Shown here in pieces: positions 36,981 to 48,549 of a stretch of 64,000 nucleotides of DNA. Positions within the stretch are counted from its first letter, which is position 1; every line of letters starts with the position of its first letter. The notes under the pieces were generated by a model that saw nothing but the letters and a program-made list of their open reading frames with translations, made no database searches and was not told the DNA's origin. Made by a program: the position numbers and the translations under genes. The DNA is from an uncultured Myxococcales bacterium (GTDB lineage Bacteria; Myxococcota_A; Polyangia; Polyangiales; Polyangiaceae): NCBI GenBank assembly GCA_937949945.1, contig CALFEQ010000170.1, positions 57,647-121,646 on the forward strand, in the 5' to 3' direction.

Positions 36981-37936
36981 GGCTTGTTCTCCTCGTGCGT
37001 CGGTGCCGGCGCTGCGTTGTTGCCGCTCTCCCCGGTCGGGCTCGCGGCGGGTGCCGTCGTCGCGGCAGGCGCCGCGGGCGCCGTCGTGGCGGCGGGCGCG
37101 GCAGGTGCCGTCGTCGCGGCGGGCGTCGCTGCGGGCGTCGTCGCGGCCGGCGTCGCTGCGGTCGTCGTCGCGGCCGGCGCCGCCGCTGCATCCGCCGCCG
37201 GGGTGGTCGTCTCGGCGGGCGCCGCCGCGTCCGCGGTCTCCGGCGTCGCCGCCGCTTCTTCGGCCGCGGCCGAGCCGCCGGGCGCCGGAGCGCTCGTGCC
37301 CTCGGGCGACGCCGTCGGGGCGGCCGGAGCCAGTGATGCCATCTTCGGCTGCGCGAGCTGCAGCGCGCGGACGTAAGCGACGATCGCCCAGCGGTCGTCG
37401 ACCCTGATCTGCGCCGCGTACGGGGGCATGTTGCTCTTGCCGTTCGAGATCGTGGCGAAGAGCTGCCCGTCCGGCATGCGCCGGATGCGGTCCTGGTGGA
37501 ACGTCGGCGGAACGAACGCAGCCGCGCCCGAGGCGACCGCGCGCCGCTTCACGAGCCCCTCGCCGCTACCCGTGCTGTCGTGGCAGGGCGCGCAGAAGAT
37601 CCCGTAGCGGTCCTTGCCGCGCGCGACGAGCGCCTCCATGCCGCCGTTGCGCGTGACGACCTGCTCGGGAATCTCGAGCACGTAGCCCGACTCGTCCTCG
37701 AGGCGGCCGTACGCGATCTGGTGATCGACCTCCTGATCGCGCGCGACCACGCCTTCGACGAGCGGACGCATCGTGCGGCCGTCGTTGAAGAACGCCGACT
37801 CCTCCTGCACGTCGTAGCGAGGCTGGTCGTACATGTTGCGGATGCCGAAGATCGGCGTCTCGCGGCTGGTCTGCCCGCGGCATCCCGCGAGCGCCGCCAG
37901 CGCCACGACACCGAGCAAAACCTTGGGCGCAGCCAT
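36977..37936 (-). CDS. actE: ACIII monoheme cytochrome subunit ActE
   Basis: About 319 residues from ATG 37936 (ATG 37942 is possible; GTGAG fits 37936 better). A lipobox ends the signal (ALAALAGC). The cytochrome c domain has CAPCH (about 115-119) and Met in SNMPPYA. After about residue 200 comes a ~115-residue tail of Ala/Thr/Pro repeats (PAATTAPAA units) with no structure expected. ActE usually lacks so long a tail. The protein passes electrons between ActA and downstream carriers. Its start lies right after a heptamer array that would sit in its ribosome-binding region. Confidence 0.9.
   Translation of the reverse strand: MAAPKVLLGVVALAALAGCRGQTSRETPIFGIRNMYDQPRYDVQEESAFFNDGRTMRPLVEGVVARDQEVDHQIAYGRLEDESGYVLEIPEQVVTRNGGMEALVARGKDRYGIFCAPCHDSTGSGEGLVKRRAVASGAAAFVPPTFHQDRIRRMPDGQLFATISNGKSNMPPYAAQIRVDDRWAIVAYVRALQLAQPKMASLAPAAPTASPEGTSAPAPGGSAAAEEAAATPETADAAAPAETTTPAADAAAAPAATTTAATPAATTPAATPAATTAPAAPAATTAPAAPAATTAPAASPTGESGNNAAPAPTHEENKP
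37010..37330. repeat. Repetitive DNA encoding the Ala/Thr/Pro tail of ActE
   Basis: A run of imperfect short units (gcgggcgccgtcgtcgcg-type) coding PAATTAPAA repeats. Slippage could vary its length between strains. Confidence 0.7.
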
Positions 37937-37947
37937 CGTCATTCTCA

Positions 37948-37977
37948 CTGGAGCCTGGAGCCTGGAGCCCGGAGCCT
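37948..37977 (-). repeat. Heptamer array between actD and actE
   Basis: Reading the plus strand: CTGGAG, then CCTGGAG twice, CCCGGAG and CCTT. It begins 6 bp beyond the actD stop (37984-37986) and ends 11 bp before the actE start. Unit order and its CCCGGAG variant match the arrays at 26295-26322 and 32954-32979. Confidence 0.85.
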
Positions 37978-37983
37978 TCATCG

Positions 37984-38589
37984 TCAGTGTCCCCCCTGAG
38001 GCGAAGGCTCGAAGTCCGCGCCGCCCTCGTCGTCGTCGTAGACGAGCTCGATGTGGGTCGGGTGCGTCGACTCGAGGAGCTTCTTCGTCCGTTCGAGATC
38101 CCACTTCGGGTCGCTCGACTCGACGGAGAGGAAGAACTTGTCGTCCGAGAACCCCTTGAACCGCTCCGAGTTGAAGAGCGGGTGGTGGTGCCGCGGCAGG
38201 CGGTTCAAGTGCAGCATCCCGAACACGGTCGCGAACGCCGAGAACAGGATCGTCAGCTCGAACATGACCGGGATCTGCGACGGCAGGCTGTACGGGGGCT
38301 TGCCGCCGATGACGAGCGGGTAGTCGACCCCGTTCATCCACCACATCATCAGGAACGCGAGCGTCGTGCCCGTGAGCCCGATGGGGAAGACGATCAAGCC
38401 GAGCTTGCTGTCCGGCAGGCCCATCGCCGCGTCCATCCCGTGGATGGGGAACGGCGAGTGGGTGTCGAACTTCGTGTAGCCGGCGTCACGGAACTTCTCG
38501 GCCGCGTGCAAGAGCTCGCCCGGGCTCCCGTACTCTGCCAGGAGCAGCGCCGGCGTGTTGTCTTCGGTGTCCTTGTCGACCTGAGCCAT
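37984..38589 (-). CDS. actD: ACIII subunit ActD (DUF3341)
   Basis: 201 residues. The opening ALLLAEYGSPGELLHAAEKFRDAGYTKFDTHSPFPIHGMD is the DUF3341/ActD signature. Two TM helices follow (LIVFPIGLTGTTLAFLMMWW and a later one around VMFELTILFSAFATVFGM). A soluble end (HHPLFNSERFKGFSDDKFFLSVE) is also typical. ActD is a small membrane subunit at the periphery of ACIII next to ActC and ActF. It lies 57 bp after actC. Confidence 0.95.
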   Translation of the reverse strand: MAQVDKDTEDNTPALLLAEYGSPGELLHAAEKFRDAGYTKFDTHSPFPIHGMDAAMGLPDSKLGLIVFPIGLTGTTLAFLMMWWMNGVDYPLVIGGKPPYSLPSQIPVMFELTILFSAFATVFGMLHLNRLPRHHHPLFNSERFKGFSDDKFFLSVESSDPKWDLERTKKLLESTHPTHIELVYDDDEGGADFEPSPQGGH

Positions 38590-38646
38590 CTTTGAACGTG
38601 TCGACCGAAGTCGACCTCCAATTGCGGGTGGTCGGGGATCCCCCGG

Positions 38647-40083
38647 TTACTCGGCCTCCGCCGTCGCCGGCGCGTGCTTCGCGCCGTGCTCGCCCTCGTG
38701 GTGCCCGCCGTGATTCAGGTGCGGGTCGGCCTCGGGCATGACGCCCTTGACCTCGGCGATGGCGATCATCGGCACCCAGCGGATGAAGAGGAGGAACGCC
38801 GTGAAGAAGAGCCCCAGCGTGCCGAGGTACGTGAAGATGTCGACCAGCGTCGGCCGGAAGTAGCCCCAGGACGAGGGGACGAAGTCACGGTGGAGCGACG
38901 TCACGATGATGACGAAGCGCTCGAACCACATGCCGATGTTGATGAGGATCGACACGACGAACATCACGGGGATGCTGGTCCGGAAGCGCTTGAACCAGAA
39001 CACCTGCGGGCTGAGGACGTTGCACGAGATCATCGTCCAGTACGCCCACGCGTACGGTCCCGCGACGCGGTTGCGGAAGATGAACCACTCGTACTCGTTG
39101 CCGCTGTACCAGGCGATGAACAGCTCCATGCCGTACGCGTATCCAACGAGGGATCCGGTCACGAGCATGATCTTGTTCATCAGCTCGAGGTGCTTCATGA
39201 GCACCAGGCTCCTCATGCCGTAGACCGCGCGGGTCAGCAGCATGAGGGTCATGACCATCCCGAACCCGCTGAAGACGGCGCCCGCGACGAAGTACGGCGG
39301 GAAGATCGTCGTGTGCCAGCCGGGCATGAGCGACGTCGCGAAGTCGAACGAGACGACGCTGTGGACGGAGAGAACGAGCGGCGTCGAGAGCGCGGCGAGG
39401 ATGAGGTACGCGCGCTCGTAGTTCTGCCAGTGGCGGTTCGCGCCGCGCCAGCCGAGGGCGAGGAAGCCGTAGATGATGCGGCGCCACTTGTTGCGCGCGC
39501 GGTCACGCAGCGTGGCGAAGTCGGGGATGAGGCCGACGTACCAGAACAGCAGCGAGACCGTGAAGTACGTGCTGACCGCGAAGACGTCCCAGATGAGCGG
39601 GCTCTTGAAGTTCGGCCAGAGCGCCATCTCGTTGGGCACCGGGAACATGTAGTACGCGTACCAAGCGCGTCCGACGTGGATGCCCGGGAAGATGAGCGCG
39701 CAGATGACGGCGAAGATCGTCATCGCTTCGGAGAAGCGGTTGATCGCCGTGCGCCACTTCTGCCGGAACAGGAAGAGGACCGCGCTGATGAGCGTCCCGG
39801 CGTGACCGATACCGATCCACCAGACGAAGTTGGTGATGTCCCACGCCCAGTAGACCGGAGCGTTGTTGCCCCAGACGCCGACGCCCGTCCAGAAGAGGTA
39901 GCCGACGGAGAGGCCGAGGACGCCGGTGAACGTGACCGAGAGCAGGAAGGCGACCCACCAGCCGCGCGGCGCCTTGTTCTCGGTCACGCGGCAGACGGTC
40001 TCGCTGATCGACTTGAAGGTGACGCCCTCACCGACGAGCGGCGTTTCGCCGAGCTCTTTGATGGGGAGGTTCCAAGTAGACAT
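38647..40083 (-). CDS. actC: ACIII subunit ActC (NrfD-like quinol-binding)
   Basis: 478 residues with about 10 TM helices. The NrfD/PsrC family regions seen include WGNNAPVYWAWDITNFVWWIGIGHAGTLISAVLFLFRQKWR, which holds the His and acidic residues near the proposed quinol site, then FPGIHVGRAWYAYYMFPVP and SLHRDFVPSSWG. ActC is the likely quinol oxidation subunit of the complex. A Shine-Dalgarno GGAGG lies 11 nt before the start and 21 bp separate it from actB. The C-terminal His/Glu tail is variable. Confidence 0.95.
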   Translation of the reverse strand: MSTWNLPIKELGETPLVGEGVTFKSISETVCRVTENKAPRGWWVAFLLSVTFTGVLGLSVGYLFWTGVGVWGNNAPVYWAWDITNFVWWIGIGHAGTLISAVLFLFRQKWRTAINRFSEAMTIFAVICALIFPGIHVGRAWYAYYMFPVPNEMALWPNFKSPLIWDVFAVSTYFTVSLLFWYVGLIPDFATLRDRARNKWRRIIYGFLALGWRGANRHWQNYERAYLILAALSTPLVLSVHSVVSFDFATSLMPGWHTTIFPPYFVAGAVFSGFGMVMTLMLLTRAVYGMRSLVLMKHLELMNKIMLVTGSLVGYAYGMELFIAWYSGNEYEWFIFRNRVAGPYAWAYWTMISCNVLSPQVFWFKRFRTSIPVMFVVSILINIGMWFERFVIIVTSLHRDFVPSSWGYFRPTLVDIFTYLGTLGLFFTAFLLFIRWVPMIAIAEVKGVMPEADPHLNHGGHHEGEHGAKHAPATAEAE

Positions 40084-40104
40084 CGCTAGGGCTCCTCCCT
40101 CTCC

Positions 40105-43418
<3,314 letters not shown>

Positions 43419-43422
<4 letters not shown>

Positions 43423-44045
43423 CGGTGACACCCCGAGCAGTGCTGCGGCGGATGGACTTCAGGCGGCGTCCATCCGGCGGCCATCTCCGGCTTCCATTCC
43501 ATGTTCGTGATCTGATCCTTCGGGCGAAGGTTCGGCTTCGGATCGCGGTGGCAATCCAGGCACCACCCCATGCCGAGCGGCACCTCCGCGCGCACGACCT
43601 CCATCTGATCGACGCGCCCGTGACACGTCACGCAGCCGACGCCGGCCGCGAGGTGCGCGCTGTGATCGAAGTAGGCGTGGTCCGGCAGCTTGTGGATGTG
43701 GACCCACTCGATCGGCTTGCCCGTCTCCCAGCTCTCGCGGACGGGGGCGAGCCGCGCGCTGTCGGTCTTCACCATCGCGTGGCAACCCATGCACGTCTGC
43801 GTGGGCGGGATCATCGCCTTGGCGGCGACCTCCACGTTCGCGTGGCAGTACCGGCAGTCGATGCCCAACTGCCCGGCGTGGAGCCGGTGCGAGTACGGGA
43901 CGGGCTGCGCCGGCGCGTAGCCAACCTGGAAGTTCTTCGGCGTGGCGTAGTACCAAACTGCGCCGACGAGCAGCGCCGGCACGATCGTGCCCACCGCGCC
44001 GAGGATCAGCGGCAGTTTGTTGAGCGATCGGGGAAAGATCTGCAT
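43419..44045 (-). CDS. actA: ACIII pentaheme cytochrome ActA
   Basis: 208 residues, first gene of the operon. One N-terminal TM anchor (LPLILGAVGTIVPALLVGAVWYY) precedes a periplasmic domain with five CxxCH heme sites: CRYCH, CMGCH, CVTCH, CLDCH and the C-terminal CSGCH. Five hemes is the ActA number. Distal His candidates lie in PYSHRLHAGQL, YFDHSAHLA and VHIHKLPDHA. ActA passes electrons from ActB towards the oxidase. A promoter-like site lies about 90 bp upstream (44137-44166); no strong Shine-Dalgarno is visible. Confidence 0.96.
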
Positions 44046-44136
44046 GCGCGCACTCGCGGGAATCGGCCACGGATGTCGCGCCGGTCCAAGCTGGCGCCCG
44101 TGGCCCCACGGAGATTCAGAAGGGACGGCGGGCGTC

Positions 44137-44166
44137 CTTATAGAGGAGACGACTCCTCATTCACAA
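44137..44166 (-). promoter_or_regulatory. Promoter-like site of the act-cox operon with palindrome between -35 and -10
   Basis: On the minus strand TTGTGA (44166-44161) is a -35-like box and TATAAG (44142-44137) a -10-like box matching five of six bases, 18 nt apart. The spacer holds the inverted repeat GAGGAG-TCGT-CTCCTC (44158-44143). This would give a start near 44130 and an ~85-nt leader to actA. A palindrome there is a common place for a repressor or a MerR-type activator to bind. Confidence 0.55.
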
Positions 44167-44508
44167 CCCCCCGTTTCTGCGTCGAGCGCGCAAAGTTTTC
44201 GGGCAGGGCATATGCTGCGCTTACGCGTGTCGATCCCGAGCCCAACAGCGAGGAATTGGCCCTCTCCGACGGCGCTCCGACGGCCCGTACCGACCCCCCG
44301 AGAGCGCGAGCGCGCGATCGTCAGCTCTAGCAATCGTTGGTTGTGCTAAGAGTCGGCGGTTACGCGTTCGGCGCCGCGACCTCGCAGCGGTTCGGATCGG
44401 GAGCTCCGACGGCAGTCTTCGAAAGAGGCTCCAGGCAGGCGAGTCGGAGACGGAGTGCTCGAGGAGCGAGGAAAGCCCGATCTGGAGCCCGGAGCCTGGA
44501 GCCCGATC
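44167..44508. other. Intergenic region between the act operon promoter and the lipoprotein gene
   Basis: No gene supported. It contains a heptamer array near the right side (see 44427-44504). Sequence around 44205-44225 (CATATGC) is AT-richer than the surroundings. Confidence 0.4.
44427..44504 (-). repeat. Heptamer repeats with inverted copy, after a lipoprotein stop
   Basis: Right part (44482-44504): CTGGAG, CCCGGAG, CCTGGAG, CCC. Left part (44427-44436) GGCTCCAGGC is in the opposite sense. The right part ends 5 bp from the stop (44509-44511) of the minus-strand lipoprotein gene. The unit order differs from the other arrays. Confidence 0.75.
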
Positions 44509-45003
44509 TCACCTCGCCCGCACAGCGAAGGCTTCCGCCTCGTCCTTGTGCGTCGGGCAGTCGCGCGCGAGGACCGTCACCGTCGTGCCGCCCTCGCCTG
44601 CGGGAGCGCGCACGGTCACGGTCTTCGGTGTGAGCGCGATCGTCTCCTTCGAGGTCGGCTCGTTCGTGCGTGCGCGGATGGCGACCAGCATTCCGAGGTG
44701 GAACTCGAAGCGCGCGTGCGCGATCGGAGCGTTCGGATCGCGTGCCGTCCACTCGAGGACGGTGTCGTCGCCGGTGCCGACCGCCGTCTGCCAGCTCCCC
44801 TCCCCCTCCGGCGCGAAGCGGGCGCGCACGTCGCGCGGAGCCATCCCGAGGCGCACGTTGGGGAGCGCCTCGCTCGACTCGCCTCGCGTGCATCCGACGA
44901 GGAGCGACAGGGAGAGGCAGAGCCCGAAGAGGGCCGAGAGCACGGACCGCACGAGCGCTGCTCGTAGGGCCCCTTCGCGCCCGACGCAAGGAATGGTCGT
45001 CAC
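44509..45003 (-). CDS. Putative lipoprotein, unknown function
   Basis: 164 residues from GTG 45003; an inner GTG at 44952 (18 residues in) would give a shorter signal peptide VRSVLSALFGLCLSLSLLVGC and may be the true start. The lipobox LVGC is good. The mature part has about 125 residues, with VRLGMAPRDVRARFAPEGEGSW, which resembles small outer-membrane-assembly-type (BamE-like) openings, and a beta-rich end. I do not recognise a firm family. It lies 48 bp after the hybrid kinase gene on the same strand. Confidence 0.65.
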   Translation of the reverse strand: MTTIPCVGREGALRAALVRSVLSALFGLCLSLSLLVGCTRGESSEALPNVRLGMAPRDVRARFAPEGEGSWQTAVGTGDDTVLEWTARDPNAPIAHARFEFHLGMLVAIRARTNEPTSKETIALTPKTVTVRAPAGEGGTTVTVLARDCPTHKDEAEAFAVRAR

Positions 45004-45051
45004 GAAGGGGCCCGCACGAGCGGCGCTGCGATCTCGACCGTCCGGGACCGT

Positions 45052-46713
45052 TCAGCCCGATCGCACGCGGGCGCAGCGCGCCGCGCTCTGGATGGCGTCG
45101 ATGAGCCGAGGGATGTCGACCGGCTTGGTGAGCCGCTCGTCGAAGCCGCTGGCCGGCCCGCACGCGACGTCCTTCGCAGCGAAGCCCGTCAGCGCGACGA
45201 TGCCCACGCGCCCGCCGTGTGCGGTTCGGATGCGCCGGACGAGCTCGAAGCCGTTCATGTCCGGCAGCCCGAGGTCGGTCACGATCACGTCCGGCCGCTC
45301 GGCGTGCGCCAGCGCGAGCGCCGACGTCGCGTCGCGCGCGCACGTGACGCGCGCCCCTCGCGTCGAGAGGACGCGGGACAATAGCTCGACCGCGTCGATC
45401 TCGTCCTCGACGACGAGGACGTGGAGCCCGTCGAGCTTGCCGAGGGGCAGGACCACGCTGCTCGGGGTCGAGACCGGCACGGGGTCACAGCAGGGCAAGA
45501 CGACGGTGAACGTCGCGCCGCGTCCCGGGCCGTCGCTCGTCGCACGCACCGTCCCGCCGTGCAGCTCGACGAGACGGCGCACGATGAAGAGCCCGAGCCC
45601 CAAACCCTGGCGCGTCGGGACCGCGTCGCCTCCCTGGTGCAGCCATTTGAACACGTGCGGGAGCTGGGCCGGCTCGATGCCTTTGCCCGAGTCCCGCACC
45701 TCGATGCGGGCCTCTCCTCCCTCGCGCGCGACGCTCACGTGGACCACGCCACCCGCCGGCGTGAACTTGAGGGCGTTCGACACGAGGTTGTTCACGACCT
45801 GCTCGAGGCGGCCACGGTCGCCCGCCACCGTCACGCCGCTCTGGACGTTCGTGACGAGGCGTATGCCGCGGGCGGTCGCCTCCGGCAGCGCCGCTTCCAG
45901 CGTGCGGCGGACGACGAGGCCGACGTCGCAGGCGGCGATCTCGAGCGAGAGCCGCCCTTCGTTGAGCCGCGTGACGTCGAGCAGCTCCTCGATCAGCGCC
46001 GCCTGGGACCGCGCGTTGCGCTCGATGGTGGCGAGCGCGCGCTCGCGCCCGGCGGCATCGAGCATCTCTCGCCGCATCAGCTGCGTCCATCCGAGTATGG
46101 CGTTGAGCGGCGCGCGGAGATCGTGACCGAGGATGGCGATGAACTTGTCCTTCGTCCGCGACTCGCGCTCGAGATCCTCGATTCGGCGGCGCAGCCGGTC
46201 GATCACCTCGTCCTTGTCGGCGAGGCGGCGCAAGAGCTCGCTCTCGCGCGCGGAGGTGTCGGGCGCGAAGGTCCAGAAGACGTCCTTGTCGCTGATGGCG
46301 CGGGCCTGGACCAGCAGCCACTCGCCCGGTCCGTTCGCGAGCCGTGCGCGCACCGAGATCGGCTCGCGGTCGATGCGCACGAGGGCGTGCTCGAGCTGCC
46401 CGCTCGCGGATCGGTCGAAGAGCTGCGCGATCGGACGTCGAAGGACGAGCACCTCCTCGAGGCCGAGAAGGCGTCGCGCGGCCTTGTTCACACGGAGGAC
46501 CTCTCCGCGCAGGTCGGTGAGCAGCGCGGCGACGCCCAGCGACTCGAAGATCGATCGGCCCGAAGAGCCGACCGGCAGGTGCTTGCGCTCCTCGAAGGTC
46601 GGATCGTCGACCGGCTCGTACGTCGACCGGCCGAGGGCGCTCGACTCGGCCAGCACGACGCCGAACGCATGCAGGCCGGAGTCGGAGACGACGTTGGTGG
46701 GCGAGTTGCTCAT
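45052..46713 (-). CDS. Soluble PAS-containing hybrid histidine kinase with C-terminal receiver
   Basis: 553 residues and no TM helix. A PAS-like domain (about 50-150: SIFESLGVAALLTDLRGEVLRVNKAARRLLGL) is followed by a coiled coil (155-190). Next come the HisKA box FIAILGHDLRAPLNAIL with His197 and an ATPase domain with N-box VVNNLVSNALKF, G1 DSGKGIEP and G2 GLGLGLFIV. A receiver follows (about 430-545) with Glu436/Asp437, the phospho-acceptor Asp480 (VIVTDLGLPDMNG) and Lys530 (LTKPVD). It should autophosphorylate and pass phosphate within itself. The start overlaps the preceding 81-residue gene (ATGA). The signal is unknown. Confidence 0.93.
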   Translation of the reverse strand: MSNSPTNVVSDSGLHAFGVVLAESSALGRSTYEPVDDPTFEERKHLPVGSSGRSIFESLGVAALLTDLRGEVLRVNKAARRLLGLEEVLVLRRPIAQLFDRSASGQLEHALVRIDREPISVRARLANGPGEWLLVQARAISDKDVFWTFAPDTSARESELLRRLADKDEVIDRLRRRIEDLERESRTKDKFIAILGHDLRAPLNAILGWTQLMRREMLDAAGRERALATIERNARSQAALIEELLDVTRLNEGRLSLEIAACDVGLVVRRTLEAALPEATARGIRLVTNVQSGVTVAGDRGRLEQVVNNLVSNALKFTPAGGVVHVSVAREGGEARIEVRDSGKGIEPAQLPHVFKWLHQGGDAVPTRQGLGLGLFIVRRLVELHGGTVRATSDGPGRGATFTVVLPCCDPVPVSTPSSVVLPLGKLDGLHVLVVEDEIDAVELLSRVLSTRGARVTCARDATSALALAHAERPDVIVTDLGLPDMNGFELVRRIRTAHGGRVGIVALTGFAAKDVACGPASGFDERLTKPVDIPRLIDAIQSAARCARVRSG

Positions 46714-46955
46714 GCTGCGACTCCTCCGCTGCTGAGCAGCTCGGCCATCGACTTGGCGCGTTCATCGACATCGGACTCGACCTTCGCGACGTGCTCGCCT
46801 TCGAACGCGATCTTCACGCACGCCGAGGTCTCGCAGACGCGGTCATCGAACGAGCCGACCGCATGGCTGCGCGTGACGAAGGGATGGCGTCGGAGCGAGG
46901 CGAAGAGTGGACGAGTGTCTGTCGAGGATCGAGCCCCCCCTGGGGTACCGAACAT
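46710..46955 (-). CDS. Small protein coupled to the hybrid histidine kinase
   Basis: 81 residues. ATG 46955 has GAGAGG 4 nt upstream, a good Shine-Dalgarno, and the stop overlaps the kinase start (ATGA at 46713-46710). The frame shows FDDRVCETSACVKIAFEGEHVAKVESDVDERAKSMAELLSS with no TM or signal. The coupled arrangement and the ribosome-binding site argue for a real gene. It might be a small sensory or regulatory partner of the kinase; no family recognised. Confidence 0.6.
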   Translation of the reverse strand: MFGTPGGARSSTDTRPLFASLRRHPFVTRSHAVGSFDDRVCETSACVKIAFEGEHVAKVESDVDERAKSMAELLSSGGVAA

Positions 46956-47388
46956 GGACCTCTCGATTCGAACAATCGGGCGACGAGGTCGCCGGATATA
47001 CGCACTTGTATGATGCGGGTCCGACTATCCGTCAACTCACAATCGGTACAGCACGATTCATGATTTCAGAGAAATTCGTGGCTACCTGGCAGCAGGTCCC
47101 TTCCGCATGTACCGACCGATGAAGTGACGCTCTCGCGCGTTGCGCAAGCCGTCGCGCACGGCAGCATCGAGTGGTTGCACGGCCGCCAGGTCCATCGTGA
47201 TCCACCCGCCCACGAGCGCGTAACCGTCCGACGCGACGGCGTCGGACAGAGCGCGCAAAGCCGCGCGGGTCGCGCTCACGCAGCTTCGACCGCGTGCACG
47301 AAGACGAGCGCTGCTCGTGACACGACGAGCGCCGTCGCCGTTCGATCGTTCGCTCGACGCGAAGACCGTCGACCTGACGGTCGAGCGA
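46956..47388. other. Intergenic region, AT-richer than neighbours
   Basis: Holds the likely promoter of the small-protein/kinase pair. A frame on the minus strand (47279-47082, 65 residues) is open but has no ribosome site or known family, so I do not call it. The part 46940-47110 has visibly lower GC than the rest of the window. Confidence 0.45.
47005..47035 (-). promoter_or_regulatory. Promoter-like elements upstream of the small-protein/kinase pair
   Basis: TTGACG (47035-47030) is one base from the -35 consensus and TACAAG (47010-47005) is a -10-like hexamer, 19 nt apart. The start of transcription would be near 46998, giving a leader of about 43 nt to ATG 46955. The region is AT-rich relative to the genome. 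Confidence 0.45.
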
Positions 47389-48300
47389 TCAAGGATTGAT
47401 GCAGAGCGCCGTGAAGAGGAGCACGAGGTAGAGGATCGAGATGCCGAAGAGAGACTTCGCCCAGCGCCTTCCCGAGCCTTCCCGGAGCCCGTAGCAACCC
47501 CAGATGAAGAACACCGCGCCGAGGATCGCCGCGATGACGAGATAACCGCGCCCGGCGAGCCCGAGCGGGACGACGAGGAGGCTCGCGGCGACGTTGGCGA
47601 AGATCCACCGCACGATCGCGTGCCGAGAAGCGAGCTCGCCGACCACGTTGGGCATCACGACGAGGCCCGCGTTCGCGTACTCGGTCCTGCGGAAGAGCGA
47701 GATCGCGATGAAGTGCGGGACCTGCCACAAGAACAGGATCGCGAACAGGACCATGCCGGCGGCGTCGATCCGGTTGGTGCCGGCGGTCCATCCGAGCAGC
47801 GGCGGGAGCGCGCCCGGGATCGCACCGACGTACACCGCCCAGTGCGAGTGCTGCTTGAGCGGCGTGTACGCGAGCACGTACGTGAGGTTCGCGACGACCG
47901 CGAGGAGCGCGGTCAGGGGGTTCGCGCCGATCGCGAGGATCGGAACGGCGAGCGCCGAGATCGCCACGCCGAAGACGAGCGCCATGCGCGGGGTCAGACG
48001 GCCCGCGGGCAGCGGACGGGACTGCGTCCGCTTCATCCGGCGGTCGATGTCCCGCTCGAGATACATGTTGAGCGCGTTCGCGCCCCCGACGATCAGGGCG
48101 AGCCCGATGAGCGTCGAGAAGACGGTGACCGCGCCGGGGCCCGGCCCGTCGACGAGTCCGGAGCGCGTCGTGAGGAAGAGCCCTCCGGCCGCAGTGATCA
48201 TCACGGTGAGCGAGAGACGCGGCTTCGCGAGGGCCAGGAAGTCACGCCAGCTCGATGCGCTGGTGGTCTCCCCGAGGGCGTGAGCTAGCGGCTTCGGCAT
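47389..48300 (-). CDS. ctaB: Protoheme IX farnesyltransferase (heme O synthase)
   Basis: 303 residues from ATG 48300, with about nine TM helices. The prenyl-diphosphate motif is visible in ALNMYLERDIDRRMKRTQSRPLP (D-x3-D type, near residues 78-95), and the second conserved part in YVGAIPGALPPLLGW. The frame is open upstream, but a promoter-like site and loss of TM character argue for 48300. It adds a farnesyl group to heme b, making heme O for the caa3 oxidase encoded 15 kb away. No ctaA (heme A synthase) is in the window. Confidence 0.95.
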   Translation of the reverse strand: MPKPLAHALGETTSASSWRDFLALAKPRLSLTVMITAAGGLFLTTRSGLVDGPGPGAVTVFSTLIGLALIVGGANALNMYLERDIDRRMKRTQSRPLPAGRLTPRMALVFGVAISALAVPILAIGANPLTALLAVVANLTYVLAYTPLKQHSHWAVYVGAIPGALPPLLGWTAGTNRIDAAGMVLFAILFLWQVPHFIAISLFRRTEYANAGLVVMPNVVGELASRHAIVRWIFANVAASLLVVPLGLAGRGYLVIAAILGAVFFIWGCYGLREGSGRRWAKSLFGISILYLVLLFTALCINP

Positions 48301-48313
48301 GAACGTCGGAGCG

Positions 48314-48342
48314 CCTATAGGTAGGTGCCTACGGGAAATCAA
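48314..48342 (-). promoter_or_regulatory. Promoter-like site of ctaB with palindromic spacer
   Basis: TTGATT (48342-48337) and TATAGG (48319-48314) on the minus strand are 17 nt apart. The spacer contains the palindrome GTAGG-CA-CCTAC (48332-48321). It would place transcription start near 48307, 7 nt from ATG 48300, so the message would be almost leaderless. Confidence 0.4.
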
Positions 48343-48549
48343 GGACTGTCCACCGAAAGACGCAGAGGTGCCGCGCTCGGAGGGCGGTCTCGCGGGTGGA
48401 GGGGGCGGACCGGCCCGGAGAAAACGTGCTTCGTCGCTCCAAAGATGACGTACTAGGCGCGCGAAACTTCCGGTACTCTCGGGGTTCCACAGCAGCTCGG
48501 TCACGATCGGGGCACGCGTCTCGGCGCACGCCCGCCACAGCTCTGGAAG

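Noticed and set aside
47082..47279. A 65-residue minus-strand frame
   Set aside because: Somewhat protein-like, but no ribosome site, no partner overlap and no recognised family. Not called.
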